64,000 nt of DNA from Siphonodentalium dalli (lineage: Eukaryota; Mollusca; Scaphopoda; Gadilida; Siphonodentaliidae): assembly GCA_032622095.1 (NCBI GenBank), contig CP136061.1, forward strand, positions 620,001 to 684,000. Direction: 5' to 3'. Position numbers and translations under genes: made by a program. This document shows positions 1-11,300 of this stretch, piece by piece. The notes under the pieces are model-generated. The model was not told the origin of the DNA. It made no database searches and saw only the letters and a list, made by a program, of their open reading frames with translations. How positions within the stretch are numbered: position 1 is the stretch's first letter; each line of letters starts with the position of its first letter.

Positions 1-930
1 GGAACTATTAAAATAGCCGGTGTCCGTCCGTCCGTGCGTGCGTGCGTCCGGAAATGGTTTCCGGATGATAACTTTAGTTTCGGTTATTAGATCAAAAGCA
101 AATTTCATAGGTGAGTTTATCAGACCAAAATAAAGGTCAAGTTCGAATATGGGTTTGCTCCACCCATTTTTGCGAGAGTTATGGCCCTTTTTTAACTTGG
201 GGAAAACCCCTGAAAGTTGGTTTCCGGATGATAACTGTAGTAGAGTTAATCGGATTCAAACCAAATTTTGTATATTACTTTCTACCAGCAAAACACAGGT
301 CACGTTCGAACTTGGGTTCTGCCCGACCATTTTTGGCAGAGTTATGCCCCTTTTTCGACATAGAAAATTCAATTTTCTTCTTTTTTTTGGTTTCCGGATG
401 ATAACTTGATTTTGGATTGTTTATATGCAAAACCTGTTTTTTTGTGGATTACTTATATCAAAATACAGCTCAAGTTCGAATTTCGGTTTAATCCGATAAT
501 TTTTGCGAGAGTTATGGCCCTTTTTTGTCCGCCGACCGGACATATAAAACCCCAAAAGTTGGTGTCCGGATGATAACTTTAGTAGAGTTAATCAGATTTA
601 AATCAAATATGGTATGTCTCTTTCTCCCAGCAAAACACAGGTCAAGTTCGAATTCGGGTTCCGCCTGCCAATTTTCACCAGAGTTATGTCCCTTTTTGAC
701 TTAGAATTTTTGCTAATTTGAGGTTTCCGGATGAAAACTTTAGTAAATGTGTACTGAATGAAATTAAATTTGGTATATGTAGGTTTACTAGCACAAAAGA
801 CAGATCAAGTTCGACGAATTTGAGTTTGAACCGATGATTTTGCTCAGAGTTATGGGCTTTTCGACTTAGAAAATTCAATTTTTCTTGTAATTTTCTTCAT
901 TTTGTGCCAATTTGAGGTTATATTTTGACT
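1..930. repeat. Tandem ~160-172 bp subrepeats (GTTTCCGGATGATAACTTTAG family)
   Basis: The motif GGTTTCCGGATGATAAC or a close variant recurs at about 56, 219, 389, 561 and 722, spacing 161-172 bp. Each unit also carries a CAAGTTCGAATTTGGGTT-like block and GAGAGTTATGGCCCTTTTT. A short CCGTCCGTGCGTGCG run lies at 20-50, as in the heads of other repeat families in this window. The window cuts off the left end. Short open frames here follow the repeat and look non-coding. A fragment of the same family is at 12190-12570. Confidence 0.85.
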
Positions 931-1071
931 TTAAGAGTTTTTTTAAGATTTGGTTATTTGTATGCATGACAGTAATGAGACAATGCACAAGTGTCTTATC
1001 CATATAGTATACTTCTACAAAGCCTCCGCTCCAAATGAAGCCACCGGTTCGGGGGACACTGTGGCCGAGCG

Positions 1072-1694
1072 GCCTTTTATTATTTGTGAGTTTTTGGGTA
1101 ACGTCTGCTCATGTATTTAATTATTTGTCTGTTTTTGGCTAACGTCTGCTCATGTATTAACCCTTTGTATGTTTTTGGGTAACGTCTGCTCATGTATTAA
1201 CCCTTTGTGTGTTTTTGGGTAACGTCTGCTCATGTATTAACCCTTTGTGTGTTTTTGGGTAATGTCTGCTCATGTATTAACCCTTTATGTGTATTTGGGT
1301 AACGTCTGCTCATGTATTAACCCTTTGTGTGTTTTTGGGTAACGTCTGCTCATGTATTTAATTATTTGTGAGTTTTTGGGTATTGTCTGCTCATGTATTA
1401 ACCCTTTGTGTGTTTTTGGGTAACGTCTGCTCATGTATTAACCCTTTGTGTGTTTTTGGGTAACGTCTGCTCATGTATTAACCCTTTGTGTGTTTTTGGG
1501 TAACGTCTGCTCATGTATTAACCCTTTGTGTGTTTTTGGGTAACGTCTGCTCATGTATTTAATTATTTGTGAGTTTTTGGGTAACGTCTGCTCATGTATT
1601 TAATTATTTGTGAGTTTTTGGGTAACGTCTGCTCATGTATTTAATTATTTGTGAGTTTTTGGGTAACGTCTGCTCATGTATTAACACTTTGTTT
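1072..1694. repeat. 40-bp minisatellite, about 15 copies
   Basis: The unit contains GTTTTTGGGTAACGTCTGCT and is repeated every 40-41 bp. Two variants alternate in blocks: one joins units with TTAACCCTTTGTGTG, the other with TTTAATTATTTGTGAG, giving a crude higher-order pattern. It lies in the first visible intron or upstream flank of the EGF-like gene. No coding potential is seen. Confidence 0.95.
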
Positions 1695-2223
1695 ACTAAA
1701 TGGATTCTCTCCCGCTCGGTTATAAAAGTATACTTTGGAATGGTCTATTATCATATTGATCAGGAGGGGTGTTCAGGAAATTAAAGCAGACGACAGATAA
1801 CACAGATAAAGTGCAGAAGGATTTCTATTCATTGGTGGGAAATACTCAGATAATAAGTTCAAGGCCTTGACGTTTGTGTTGAACTTATTATCTGAACATT
1901 TTCAATGAGAATTACATGTCAATAGTATTTAGTAAAGAATGGGTTAATTTATTATCTGCACATTTCCAAAGAGAACTACATGCTGGTCAATGTATATGGT
2001 AAAGTACGGTTTGCTTTTAGTTTTTCTGTCAACATTTACTTTGAACAACTTCTCATCTAATTTAATCCAAATTTGTTTGATATTTCCCCTGTTAACCGTT
2101 ATGTGTATTCAAATGATTAGAATGATACAAATGATGGGCATGTCAATAATGGCTGGAAAATAAAATATATGGTTAAAATAATAGCAAATAATTTAAATTG
2201 ATTAATAGTGGCTTTAACACCAC
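1695..2223. other. AT-rich non-coding stretch
   Basis: No gene, splice-supported exon or transposon terminus was found. A short inverted repeat (AGATAATAAGTTCAAGG at 1848 against GTTGAACTTATTATCT at 1878) could form a hairpin. Confidence 0.5.
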
Positions 2224-2322
2224 ATCTTTAAATGTCTTCACAAAGAATTGTATTTGTACAAATATGCAGTATCTTTAAATGTCTTCATAAAGAGTTGTAT
2301 TTTATTTGTACAAATATGCAGT
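2224..2322. repeat. 47-bp direct duplication
   Basis: ATCTTTAAATGTCTTCA starts at 2224 and again at 2271. The second copy differs by a few substitutions and a 5-bp insertion (TTTTA). It lies just upstream of exon 1. Confidence 0.85.
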
Positions 2323-2395
2323 TTGATATTTATTGTTTGTTCTGTTACAACAAGAGTCCAATAGAATACAAGACATATTTGTTTGTGCACTGTAG

Positions 2396-2533
2396 GTTTG
2401 ATGCAAGGCGTCCAGTGTTCCTCACACATGACCCATGATGACCCCTGTTCACATGCTCTGATTTGCCGGGATGGAGTGTGCAAATGTCCCACATCGGACC
2501 AATATTGGGATGGTACTTCATCGTGCCCGGCAA
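2396..2533 (+). CDS. EGF/EB-like cysteine-rich module exon 1 (partial gene)
   Basis: This is one internal exon of 138 bp. The acceptor is CACTGTAG at 2388-2395 and the donor is GTAAGTT from 2534. Reading starts with two bases of a split codon (phase 1), then 45 codons, then one base, so the exon is symmetric and can be duplicated or skipped without shifting frame. Six cysteines fall at module positions 7, 17, 23, 28, 30 and 43 (C-x9-C-x5-C-x4-C-x-C-x12-C), with QYWDG before the last Cys. The C-x-C pair and overall spacing fit an EGF-like or EB-like disulfide module, expected in a secreted or extracellular region. The ligand and the full protein are unknown. The other five exons share the pattern, which strongly supports it. 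No start codon is in view. Confidence 0.82.
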
Positions 2534-2975
2534 GTAAGTTAACTATCTTTATGTGATGCATACGCGACCCATGATGACCCCTGTTTATATGTCCTGATTT
2601 TCCGGGATGGAGAGTGCAAATGTCCCACATCGGACCAATATTGGGATGGTACTTCATCGTGCCCAGCAAGTAAGTTAACTATCTTTATGTGATGCATACG
2701 TGACCCACGATGACCCCTGGTTTGCCTGTATGGAGAATGCAAATGGCATTCATCATACCAATATTGGGATGGTACTTAACTGTGCCCAGCAAGCAAGTAA
2801 CCTCTGCTTGATAATTTCATCTCAGTCTGTTTTACTCTTCACAATTTCTTTAAATGACATCCCCTATCAATTCTCTTGGTGATACATCAACCAATAGTTG
2901 GAAGGCAGTTTTCCTGTCCAACAAGTAAGTAACCTCTTTGATTTATTCATCTCAATCTGTTTTACTCTATACATT
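2431..2975. repeat. Four tandem ~135-bp copies of exon-1 3' half plus donor
   Basis: GACCCATGATGACCCC begins near 2430, 2566 and 2702 (period 136 bp), and ACCAATAGTTGG near 2891 is a fourth, worn copy. Each unit runs from the middle of exon 1 across its donor into about 30 bp of intron. No unit after the first carries the acceptor. Divergence increases to the right. Confidence 0.85.
2567..2669 (+). pseudogene. Decayed second copy of exon 1 (lost Cys, no acceptor)
   Basis: It retains the second half of the EGF-like module, including the KC-P-T-S-D-Q-Y-W-D-G stretch and the GTAAGTT donor at 2670. The third Cys is now Phe (TGC to TTC), and GTG before the C-x-C has become GAG. Without a splice acceptor it is unlikely to be an exon. 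The next copy (2703-2795) has lost the C-x-C pair and contains a stop (ACTTAA). Confidence 0.75.
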
Positions 2976-4182
2976 TTCTTTATATGGCGTCCCTTATAAT
3001 GACCTATATATTACATGAAGTTTTCGTGGATGGCTGGAGTTCGTTCTTGATCTGAGTCACGAGGAAATAACTGTAACAGAAAAAAATCTCAATCTCTGTT
3101 TCAAATAGTGAATCAATTAATTCAGAGTTAGAGCTAAAAAGAATAAAAGTTCAAGGTGTATTCATAAAGTTAAGCGCTCTTCGTGTCAGTTGTGTTTTGA
3201 TATTAAAGGTGAGTGTTACTTGCAATAGTAGGGGTCATGCTGAGTGAAGACATTTTCTGTTACAGTTGACATCGTCAATGAAGTAATCGGTTTGTATTGT
3301 CTAAGGACAAGACATATTTTTATTAACATTATGAAATCTGTATTTTGCTGTATTTCGCAAAAATAAACCAATGGGTATATGCAATATACATGAAAAAAGT
3401 AAAATGTAATTATAACAAAAATAGAGATAAAGTCACACTCACAACAAATAACTGATACATCTTTAGGTAGAGTTGTATGAGAACATTGATATTGCAAATG
3501 TGTACTGAAACAAAACAAAAGCTACAAAACTGTAACATAGGTCTACATGTACGGGGCTTAATTTAACTGGATTCACATCGCTATTTGCAATGCAATTTCC
3601 AATTTCTGCTAACCAACTTTAATATGAAAAAACATGTATTAATAGGGAATGCAAAATGCTGCACAAATTAAAAACAATTAAATTGACCCCTGCATGTAGC
3701 TGATATTGTATACAAATATAAACTGTAACATAGGTCTACATGCAGCTGATATCGTTGATATATGAATGAGTAAAGATTTGACTATTGTTGGAACCATTAA
3801 GATGTATTGCCTATTGACTCACAAAGGACACAAAACTAGGGGCAAGGCCCAATGATATGGTGCTGGACATTTATAGAGTGAACTGTACAGTGGGCTAGCA
3901 TCATTAAATTCACTCTCTGATGACTAATTCTGCTTATGCCTCATTTTCTCTGGAAAGTATCTTTATTATCAAATTAACAGGTTGTTTTGTTTCATTAGAA
4001 ACTTCTTCACAAAGATTCTTTTTCTGTTCAGTTTAGTATCTCTATATTCCCAAATTGGCAGACGACATGTTGCATAATCGAGGTGCTCATTGGGTAAACA
4101 TCACCATCTTCTCCATGTGGGAACAGATATCTGAGTCTGGGTCTCCCATAGTAGATGGATGCCATGCTAATGAGGTCCCAAG
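2976..4182. other. Intron 1, unassigned
   Basis: No exon or clear transposon was found. A phrase AACTGTAACATAGGTCTACATG occurs twice, near 3525 and 3720. The stretch 3840-3960 resembles the flanks of the hAT insertion at 5340-5460, so both may be worn copies of one older repeat. Confidence 0.4.
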
Positions 4183-5333
4183 TAGTGATGAGCCGATAAT
4201 CGGGAACGACAATCGGAATCGGCCGATTGTGGCCCATCGGATGACAATCGGTACTCGGGTTTGAACATCGGGATTTCCGATTGTCTAAATAATAAATAGT
4301 GCTTGTTTTTCTTCAATGAACTTGTTTAAATATGACGATGTTTTGTTGAATAAATGACCTGTAAACATGGGGAAAGTGATCCCAAACACAAACTTGATAT
4401 AAAGACATGTCCTCTTCAATACCCCGGCCGTACCTGGGTCTATGTTTGAACAATATATAGTGGGGATCACCGGGAAGCACGTGACACTTTGTGTTAGAGT
4501 GACGCTGCAAGCATGACGCCATGATTGCGCATAATCATTAATTATTGGCATACCGGAACAGTCGTTTCAGTCGATTGATTTCATTAGCATTATGATGTAC
4601 ACATCATGGGACTCATGTATGCCCATAGGTAACTTTATTGTTCGTCAACATGTAGACATTTTGATTTATGTCAGACTATCAAAAATCAAGATGTATGCAT
4701 ACGGAGTACAACAGAGCTATCTATATAGTGCGTACAGTGTAACAGGTATAAACTATACTATAGAAACCGAAAGTGCATGTCACGTGGCTTTAAATAGTCA
4801 AAGACAATGTCATTCCATGATCCAGTCAGTCTCGTGTGACGTCACGTATAGGTCACCACCAATGATTATTATGATGACCACGCTGAAATTGACATGAACA
4901 TGGTGTAACTTGCAATTAGTTCAGTCGGCTCATTTCCTTTGATATGATGTCTTTGAATTGGGATCAAAGAAAAATGCCGTTTGATGAATTGTTATCAAAA
5001 ACGAACCGTGGACATGTCGTCATGTCATCAAACTTTCAAACAATTTGTTATGGAATAGCCTAAAATACATGGGTAAGTTGCCTGTATTCGATCACAAGTC
5101 CGCCCATGCCCACCTATATATACTTACCCAAACATATACTTATGTATACTGTGTACTGGCATATTATTTCGTTTGTTGCTTGCTTCTATAATTCTAAGTA
5201 TTATATAACACATATAACATATATTCTGCTATAATTATTGAAATAATCGGAATCGGCACCTGAATCGGCCGATTGTGATCTCAAATAATCGGCAATCGGC
5301 GCAAGGCTCTATTTGACAATCGGCTCATCACTA
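4183..5333. mobile_element. Non-autonomous hAT-like element (hAT-1), 1,151 bp
   Basis: The ends are inverted: TAGTGATGAGCCGAT on the left and ATCGGCTCATCACTA-type on the right. A perfect 8-bp target duplication GTCCCAAG lies at 4175-4182 and 5334-5341. An 8-bp duplication with YA-N-N-G termini is diagnostic of the hAT superfamily. Subterminal regions are dense in the AATCGG / CCGATT motif, typical of transposase-binding clusters. No transposase coding is seen, so it depends on a partner elsewhere. Confidence 0.9.
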
Positions 5334-5341
5334 GTCCCAAG

Positions 5342-6029
5342 AGGATGAATTTGGTGATGCTAGACCACTGTGAGGGGTAGCATCACTACATTCACCCTCT
5401 GGGGACCTCATTCGGCACATGTCCGTCACCATATTCTCAGCCCTGCTAGGGGCTAATCATAATTATTTTGATACCAGTAAGTAAGCATGTGCAACTTCTG
5501 ATAAATTGTTATCCGACATATAGTGGCAAGCAACTACTGATTCATTACATATTGAAGGCTGTAAGGGTATTAGTGAGACATTCGGCGAGATGATTGATGA
5601 TTATAAGCCTCAAACGTTTTGGTTAACCATTTCATGATGGGAGCTGCGATGGTGCAGCATTAAAGACCCTGTGCCAGTGCATTCTCTTATATATACGAGT
5701 CTCCCATAGGGAGTCTTGCATATATAAAAGAATGCACTGGCTTATAAGGTCAAGGTAAATATTGTTAGGCCAATGTATTCACTTATATATGCGAGACTCC
5801 CTACGCAAAGTTGTGTCGGCATATTTGGTGTTTACATGACGACCAGCATCATCCCAGAAGTCCACAATGTGCATGATATAGGGTGTACTCGATCGTCTAT
5901 CCTGATTGTTCTAGATCACACTAACAAAATGTTTGGCTGGGTTCCCTCTGTCTAATGTTGTTTCTACAACTCACGGAAACTAATAATAATAGAGGAAAGT
6001 GCTGACATAATTTCTTTCTTGAATTCCAG
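5342..6029. other. Intron 1, right part
   Basis: Apart from the hairpin element at about 5620-5790, nothing coding is recognised. The sequence right after the hAT continues the pre-insertion repeat. Confidence 0.4.
5673..5741. repeat. 69-nt hairpin of a dispersed short element (copy 1)
   Basis: GCCAGTGCATTCT pairs with AGAATGCACTGGC, and the inner part (TTATATAT, CTCCC-ATA-GGGAG) extends the stem to nearly the whole 69 nt. Related copies at 37752-37788 and 38068-38132 share the upstream AAAGACCCTG and downstream AAATATTGTTAGGC, so a unit of about 170 bp (roughly 5620-5790) is dispersed as a block. Confidence 0.8.
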
Positions 6030-6167
6030 AGGTGGCATACAATGACAACTGCAACATTAATCCAGTCATAGTAGACCAGTGTGTTGTCTCTCTGTCTTGT
6101 CAAGGAGGTGTCTGTAAATGTGCTGACAGTACTACAAAGTACTGGGATGGAGACAGCTGTGAAACAA
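6030..6167 (+). CDS. EGF/EB-like cysteine-rich module exon 2
   Basis: Internal exon of 138 bp, acceptor GAATTCCAG ending at 6029, donor GTTAGT from 6168, phase 1 on both sides. The 45 full codons carry Cys at positions 7, 17, 23, 28, 30 and 43, the same spacing as exon 1, with KYWDGDSC at the end. The one-base and two-base overhangs join in frame with exons 1 and 3. Four of the six exons share an acidic or Pro-rich stretch between Cys1 and Cys2. The function of the protein cannot be told from the modules alone; EGF-like arrays occur in receptors, adhesion and matrix proteins. Confidence 0.82.
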
Positions 6168-6537
6168 GTTAGTTATATCATACGTTTTCTCTAGTTTAAC
6201 AGTGTTTCTGTGGGGACATTTTGGTATATAGAAAAATGAGCTGAATTCAACACACATCTGAACATTATGTTTTTAGCTCAACTTTACAAAGTTTGAGTTA
6301 TTGCCATGGACTGGTATCCGATATCCGTGTGTTTGTCGTGTGTTGAGACGTCCGTCAACAATTTCCATTAGCACAGGCTACAGGTCGTACCTTTGGTCAG
6401 ATCATTATGAAATTTGTCATGGCTTTTGACATTGGCATGTAGATGGGAATGAGTCATTTTGGGCTCATTCAGTAAAAAACATGGCCACTAGCAGCCACCT
6501 TTGATTTCAAGATTCAATCCATTAGCATGGGCTACAC

Positions 6538-7834
6538 CCTTGCGAAAATACCTTGGACATTCTTGGGATATCCTAGATTTATTCTATAATGGAAAGTCGG
6601 TATAACCTTGGATAAGTCCTAGTCCATTTAGTACCAGGTTATAAGCTGGAGGAATAACCTGGGTTACGAAACCAAGGTTATCCCAGATTGTACATGGATA
6701 GTACTAGCTTCTGTAGAGTGAATAACTATAGTGGAATATTAACCTGGAATAACCTTGGACAACCTTGGACTAAAACCTGGAATAACCGTGGACTAAAACC
6801 TGGAATAACCTTGGACAACCTGGGACTAAAACCTGGAATAACTTTGGACAACCTGGGACTAAAACCTGGAATAACTTTGGACAACCTAGGGCCGAGATCA
6901 ACAGTATGGTAGCCTTGGTAGGTTATTCATGCTTTGTTAAAGGTTTGATTAAAGCTGGCCTGACATACGAAGTCCCATGTTATCTATTATCTAAGGAATA
7001 TACCAGGTTTTTCCTCCCTAACAAACTGTCTACATATTGGTCAGAATTTATACATTGATTATAACATCATATATGTGTAAAGTTACTAGTTCCTTAGTGT
7101 ATTGATAACTTGTGGGTACCTGACTTGAGTGGGAATTATAGCATATTTGAAATGACCCAGTGATTTACATTATTCTCATAGGAATACCTTGAAAATAGGA
7201 GACTTTGTAAAAACATTTACCTCAGAGAATCCTTTCCTTATATAATCCAATTGGAATAACTGTTGTGCTGAATCCTGGTTTTAACTAAAGAGGTAACTGA
7301 TATACCCACTCTTGCCATTCTTCAAATAAGTTGCGAAATTACTTAGCAAACCTGTCAACACATTTTGTTAAGACATACAGCTTCCAACTGAATTCGGAAA
7401 ATATAAACTTGATCATGACACAGAATTCAGCCAAGGAGATATTAATTCAAATTTTAGCAAGATGTCTCAGCTTATCTCAGTTTTATGAAAACCTGATAAT
7501 TTACTTGTGGATAATGGCTGATGCCATTCGACAGAAGTCCCAGCTTTGTCCTAGTTTTTTGTTGGATGCTGGGACATCAAACTTATTTGTTTGCAATCAA
7601 GTCTTAGCTTAATCCAGCTTGTCCCAGGTTTGGGGAAAGGATATTCCCTCTATATTTATGAGTTCCAGGTTATACAAGCTTATCCCAGATTTTCATACAG
7701 TGGGTTCTCACAATATACCAGCTTTGAATAAACCTAGAATTTTTTGCTGTTGAAACCAGAGATTGACCTAGGATATCCTAAGATGTCCAAAGTTTATTTC
7801 CAAAAGCTGGAATTTCATTCTGCAACGGCAGGCC
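6538..7834. mobile_element. Inverted-repeat element nested in repeat copy A
   Basis: Imperfect inverted ends TACCTTGGACATTCTTGGGA and a counterpart near 7765-7800 (GGATATCCTAAGATGTCC) enclose about 1.3 kb. The host repeat reads GGGCTACA on the left and resumes as GGCC-ACTGTTTGTC on the right, marking the insertion. I could not find a convincing target duplication, so the superfamily and exact ends are open. Confidence 0.6.
6742..6895. repeat. 33-bp tandem repeat (about five copies)
   Basis: Units of AAAACCTGGAATAAC plus TTGGACAACCTGGGACT repeat within the nested element. An open frame of 74 codons through it encodes a KPGITLDNLGL repeat because 33 is divisible by three; I regard it as non-coding. 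Confidence 0.85.
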
Positions 7835-8554
7835 AAACTGTTTGTCGGGTCATCATCAAATTTTTTAACATTGACATGTAGATAGGAACGGATCATTTTG
7901 GGGTCATTCGGCCTTAAAACATGGCCGCCGGCAGCCATCATGGATTTTACTCTTTGCATGACTCAATCCTTTGGCACGGGCTACAGATCGTACCTTTGGT
8001 CGGTTCATAATGAAATTTGTCAGGGATGTTAACATTGACATGTAGATAGGAACGAATCATTTTGGAGTCATTCGGCCATAAAACATGGCCACCAGCATCC
8101 ATCTTGGAATTTAATCTTAGCGTGACTAAATCCTTTGGAATAGGCTACAAGTCGTACCTTTACTCAGGTCATTATGAAATTTGTCATGACTGTTGACATT
8201 GACATGTGGATGGGAACGAGTCATTTCAGGGTCATTCGGTTAAAAAATTCAATCCATTATCACCGGCTACAGGCTGGAGTGTTCGTCTGATCATCATGAA
8301 ATTTGTCGTGGATGTTAATATTGACATGTAGATGGGAGTAAGTCATTTTGGGGTCATTCACCCAAAAACATTGCTGCCGGATCATTATGAAATTTATCAC
8401 GGATTTTAATGTTGATATGTATGGGAATGAGTCGCAAAACAAGACCTTTTCTATAACTTTTGGCTTTCCTTCTTCTTTATCATTCTATTCATTGCTCAGC
8501 AAATAATAAACTCCTTCCCAAGTTGAGCTATAGTGTCATTGACACTTTCCTGTT

Positions 8555-10110
8555 AGCTCAACTTGACAAAGTCAAGTTTGAGCCATTGCGTGGGTTGGCG
8601 TTGGAGCATCCATCAACAATTTTCTTTGACACACCCTACAGTCCACATCCCTTATCTGATCACCACTAGGGTTTAATATATTCCCGGATTTTGCGGAACC
8701 GGGACCGGGACTGAAAACGTCATCAGAACCGGGAACTGGGAATTTTCCTGGGTAATTTACAGACCAACAGGAATGACTGACAACTGAATATGTACATGCG
8801 CTGTCTGTATGATCATGGGTGGAGTGCCTAGATAAATAGTGAGTGATGTTATGGTTATGGGTAATGTGTATAGGTGTACATGGGATGACTGTACGGTCAT
8901 GACTCATGATTGAAGTGTATATGCATACCTGGACTCCTGGAGTAAGCTGGATGTTCATTGGCGAGCGTGTGGGTATATAATGACTAAATGAGTGCCCTTT
9001 TGGTAACGGGTGGGACGTATATTTATATATGTTGTGAATGTATTATCATTGGTGGTGTATATGGAGTAGCTGTATGATCATGGATGGCGTGTATGAGTAT
9101 ACAGTGAGTTGCTGAATTGTCATGTGTGAGGTGTATATGCAAGTATGGAACTTATGAGTGGTTGTGTGTGCGGGTATTGGTATATCTGGAAGGGCTCACC
9201 ATTGGTGAGGTCACAATGAACATGCGATATTAATCACATTGAGTCAGTTTTTGCTGCCGAAGTACTTCCTTAGAAAAAGGAGATCACACAACGATCGATC
9301 ACTAAGAGACTCATGCACTTCACAGCCTTTGAGCCTTTGGCACGTGAATTGCGTCATTCTTATTTATACTGCACGTGAATTGCGTCATTCTTATTTATAC
9401 TTTATAGACACTCAAATCGCTCAATGTGCCTCACGTTTGTCACTTATACACATTGTGGAATTTGTGGCATTACACAACCATGTTCATCCCGTGACTCTGT
9501 GAGTCCCGTGACCAACGAATCTGCGACTGGGACACCATGGATCACGAGTGAGTGACTCGTGAGTGACGCGACTGTGCATGCAGCATGTGTTGATGCCAAT
9601 CATGACTCTTTAAATTATTGACCCTGCTTCCGTGAGGGCAGTCATTAATATTCACGTTTTGTTCTATGAAAAGAAATCATATATTGGCTCTAATATCGAA
9701 CGTATTAGACGGTATTACGCTAATTATATAGGGACTTTGATTCCCGGTTCTGCTCATTGAATTTCCCGGGAATCGGGACCAACTGCCGGAACGGGGAACC
9801 CGGGAATTCCCGGTCCCGGGATTAAACCCTAATCACCACCAAACTTCAATCGGATCTTTGGGGTTAAAAAACATGGCCGCCAGCAGTCATCTTGGATTTC
9901 AAATTTTAATCCATCAGTACACCCTGCATATCAAAGAAATGTTTTGAAAATTTACAGGCATGATTAGGATTACCTCCAGATGGTAGCTATCAAATTTGAA
10001 CGATTTTCGATGAAAAACATGGCCACTGGCAGCTATCTTGGATTTTACATTTGAATCTATTGGCACACCTTGCAGCCCACATTTATTGGAGAAATGTTTG
10101 AAATGAAAAT
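8555..10110 (+). repeat. Hairpin-headed repeat, AGCTCAAC family, copy B
   Basis: It begins 5 bp after the tail of copy A with AGCTCAACTTGACAAAGTCAAGTTTGAGC, a hairpin head. The hAT at 8667-9831 splits it; ATCACCAC flanks both sides. The right half has CATGGCCGCCAGCAGTCATC and a second CATGGCCACTGGCAGC block. No tail hairpin is visible, so the right end is approximate. Confidence 0.65.
8667..9831. mobile_element. Non-autonomous hAT-like element (hAT-2), 1,165 bp
   Basis: Ends TAGGGTTTAAT and ATTAAACCCTA are perfect inverses, and the 8-bp target duplication ATCACCAC is present at 8659-8666 and 9832-9839. Subterminal regions are rich in the GGGACCGGGA / TTCCCGG motif. A 31-bp direct duplication (CACGTGAATTGCGTCATTC) sits at 9341-9402. 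No transposase reading frame is seen. Confidence 0.9.
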
Positions 10111-10414
10111 AATTTCATTAACTCGTTTAGGATGGGAAACGGATACATGTATATCCATTTCCCATTTCATGCACTTTTTATCTGCAAATGATTCTTTTAT
10201 AAAATGTTTGCACAGATTATAACATGTTGTCATTCAGTGAGGGGTCCAGGATGATGTAACCTATTTTTGGCATTATGTGAGGATCAGGTGCCATGATTCG
10301 TGACATCATTGTTCCAAAATGGCAGACTCGTGATAGTAAGCCGAAGATGCATAGACAAGTTTTTGGTTTGCACTCGTTCTTATTGCTGCATATTCTATCG
10401 CTAGGCTTCATTAC

Positions 10415-10555
10415 CCTGAACTTTGACTCCATTTGACTGCATGCACTCAATCGGAAGTAACTATAAATTAACTAATCAACAAATGCAGCCATGGTATGGG
10501 CTTAGTTAATTTAGTTACTTCCCATTGAGTGCATGTGGCCAAATGGCGTCAAATG
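10415..10555. repeat. Imperfect hairpin of about 140 nt
   Basis: GCATGCACTCAATCGGAAGT on the left pairs with ACTTCCCATTGAGTGCATG on the right; arms extend through AACTA..AATTAACTA and outward to CATTTGAC. The loop is about 30 nt. It could be a small MITE; its ends and target duplication are not clear. Confidence 0.65.
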
Positions 10556-10559
10556 TACT

Positions 10560-11165
10560 CAAATTTCTGTGTAATCAAACCAAATGGCACTGACTTGAGT
10601 GATGCATTTTCTTTGTTTTTACTAGTATCGCGTTTAGCCTTGTAGTTGTGTCAAACTGCACGCCGTTTCTTTTCTTTAAGTGTTTTACAATGCCATGTGC
10701 ATTGGTTGCCAACCACCAAATTCAAAGAATCCAAATTCTCGCCTGTAATGAACTTTTACATGCCAGGACAAAAATTATAAGCTCATTTGTGAGCTGGAGA
10801 CTTGCTAGGTCAGTCCATGGCAGGTGGATCTTGTCGCCTTCAGCGGAAGGAACCAGAAGCGAGAGCAATTTAAATATAATCCTGGATCATATAACTTTGG
10901 AAATTAATTACATTTGATTCAAAATGTCGCAAACATCTCATCAAATAGCGAAATTACAGCCCCCAAATGCATAATTTTCTGAAAATCAGTGATTATAGCA
11001 TACAATATGTTTGTGATATTCATGTGTGTATTTTGTACTTAAGTTATCGTATCCTCATAAAGACAAGCGCCAAAGTAGATTTGCATGTGTTTTCCATGAG
11101 CTGTGTAGAGCAGCCACACTGGTAGTGCTGGTTTATGTATGTGACTAGATTGTTATTTATTACAG
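10560..11165. other. Intron 2, unassigned
   Basis: No exon, repeat terminus or RNA gene recognised before the acceptor of exon 3. Confidence 0.4.
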
Positions 11166-11300
11166 GGCATCCCTTTGGTCCGGGCTGTACAACATCACCT
11201 GGTGAAGACTCTTGTGTCTCTGGGCTGCAATGTCTGGGTGGATCTTGCAAATGTTCAAATTATGAGACTGAGTACTGGACGAATTCTGCCTGTGTATCTC
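11166..11300 (+). CDS. EGF/EB-like cysteine-rich module exon 3
   Basis: Internal exon of 135 bp, acceptor TTATTACAG ending at 11165, donor GTAAGTAA from 11301, phase 1 both sides. Cys spacing is C-x8-C-x5-C-x4-C-x-C-x12-C, with CKC and EYWTN before the last Cys. It is one codon shorter than exons 1 and 2 between Cys1 and Cys2. Only 486 bp of intron separates it from exon 4, the shortest intron here, so the two modules probably arose or move together. Confidence 0.84.

Larger units (their letters stand above)
6275..8549 (+). repeat. Hairpin-headed repeat, AGCTCAAC family, copy A
   Basis: The head AGCTCAACTTTACAAAGTTTGAG folds on itself, followed by a GTCCGTC stretch and then roughly 162-bp units bearing CATGGCCGCC..CATCTTGGATTT and TTTGTCATGGATGTTGACATT. 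The tail AAGTTGAGCT, inverted relative to the head, is followed by the hairpin AGTGTCATTGACACT. A second transposon interrupts it (6538-7834). Copies B-E lie at 8555, 21093, 50863 and 61618. Confidence 0.8.

Noticed and set aside
1060-1080. tRNA A-box-like TGGCCGAGCGG
   Set aside because: No acceptor stem or B box at the correct distance downstream.
1072-1694. CRISPR-like regular repeats
   Set aside because: No unique spacers; the 40-bp units are contiguous, and the sequence is eukaryotic.
2238-2669. 143-codon minus-strand frame
   Set aside because: It is the antisense of exon 1 and its tandem copies; the repeated peptide follows the 136-bp duplication.
6688-6912. KPGITLDNLGL repeat peptide
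   Set aside because: Produced by a 33-bp tandem repeat inside a transposon; no domain or expression context.
8572-8958. 128-codon minus-strand frame
   Set aside because: Crosses the boundary between repeat copy B and hAT-2, so it cannot be an old gene.
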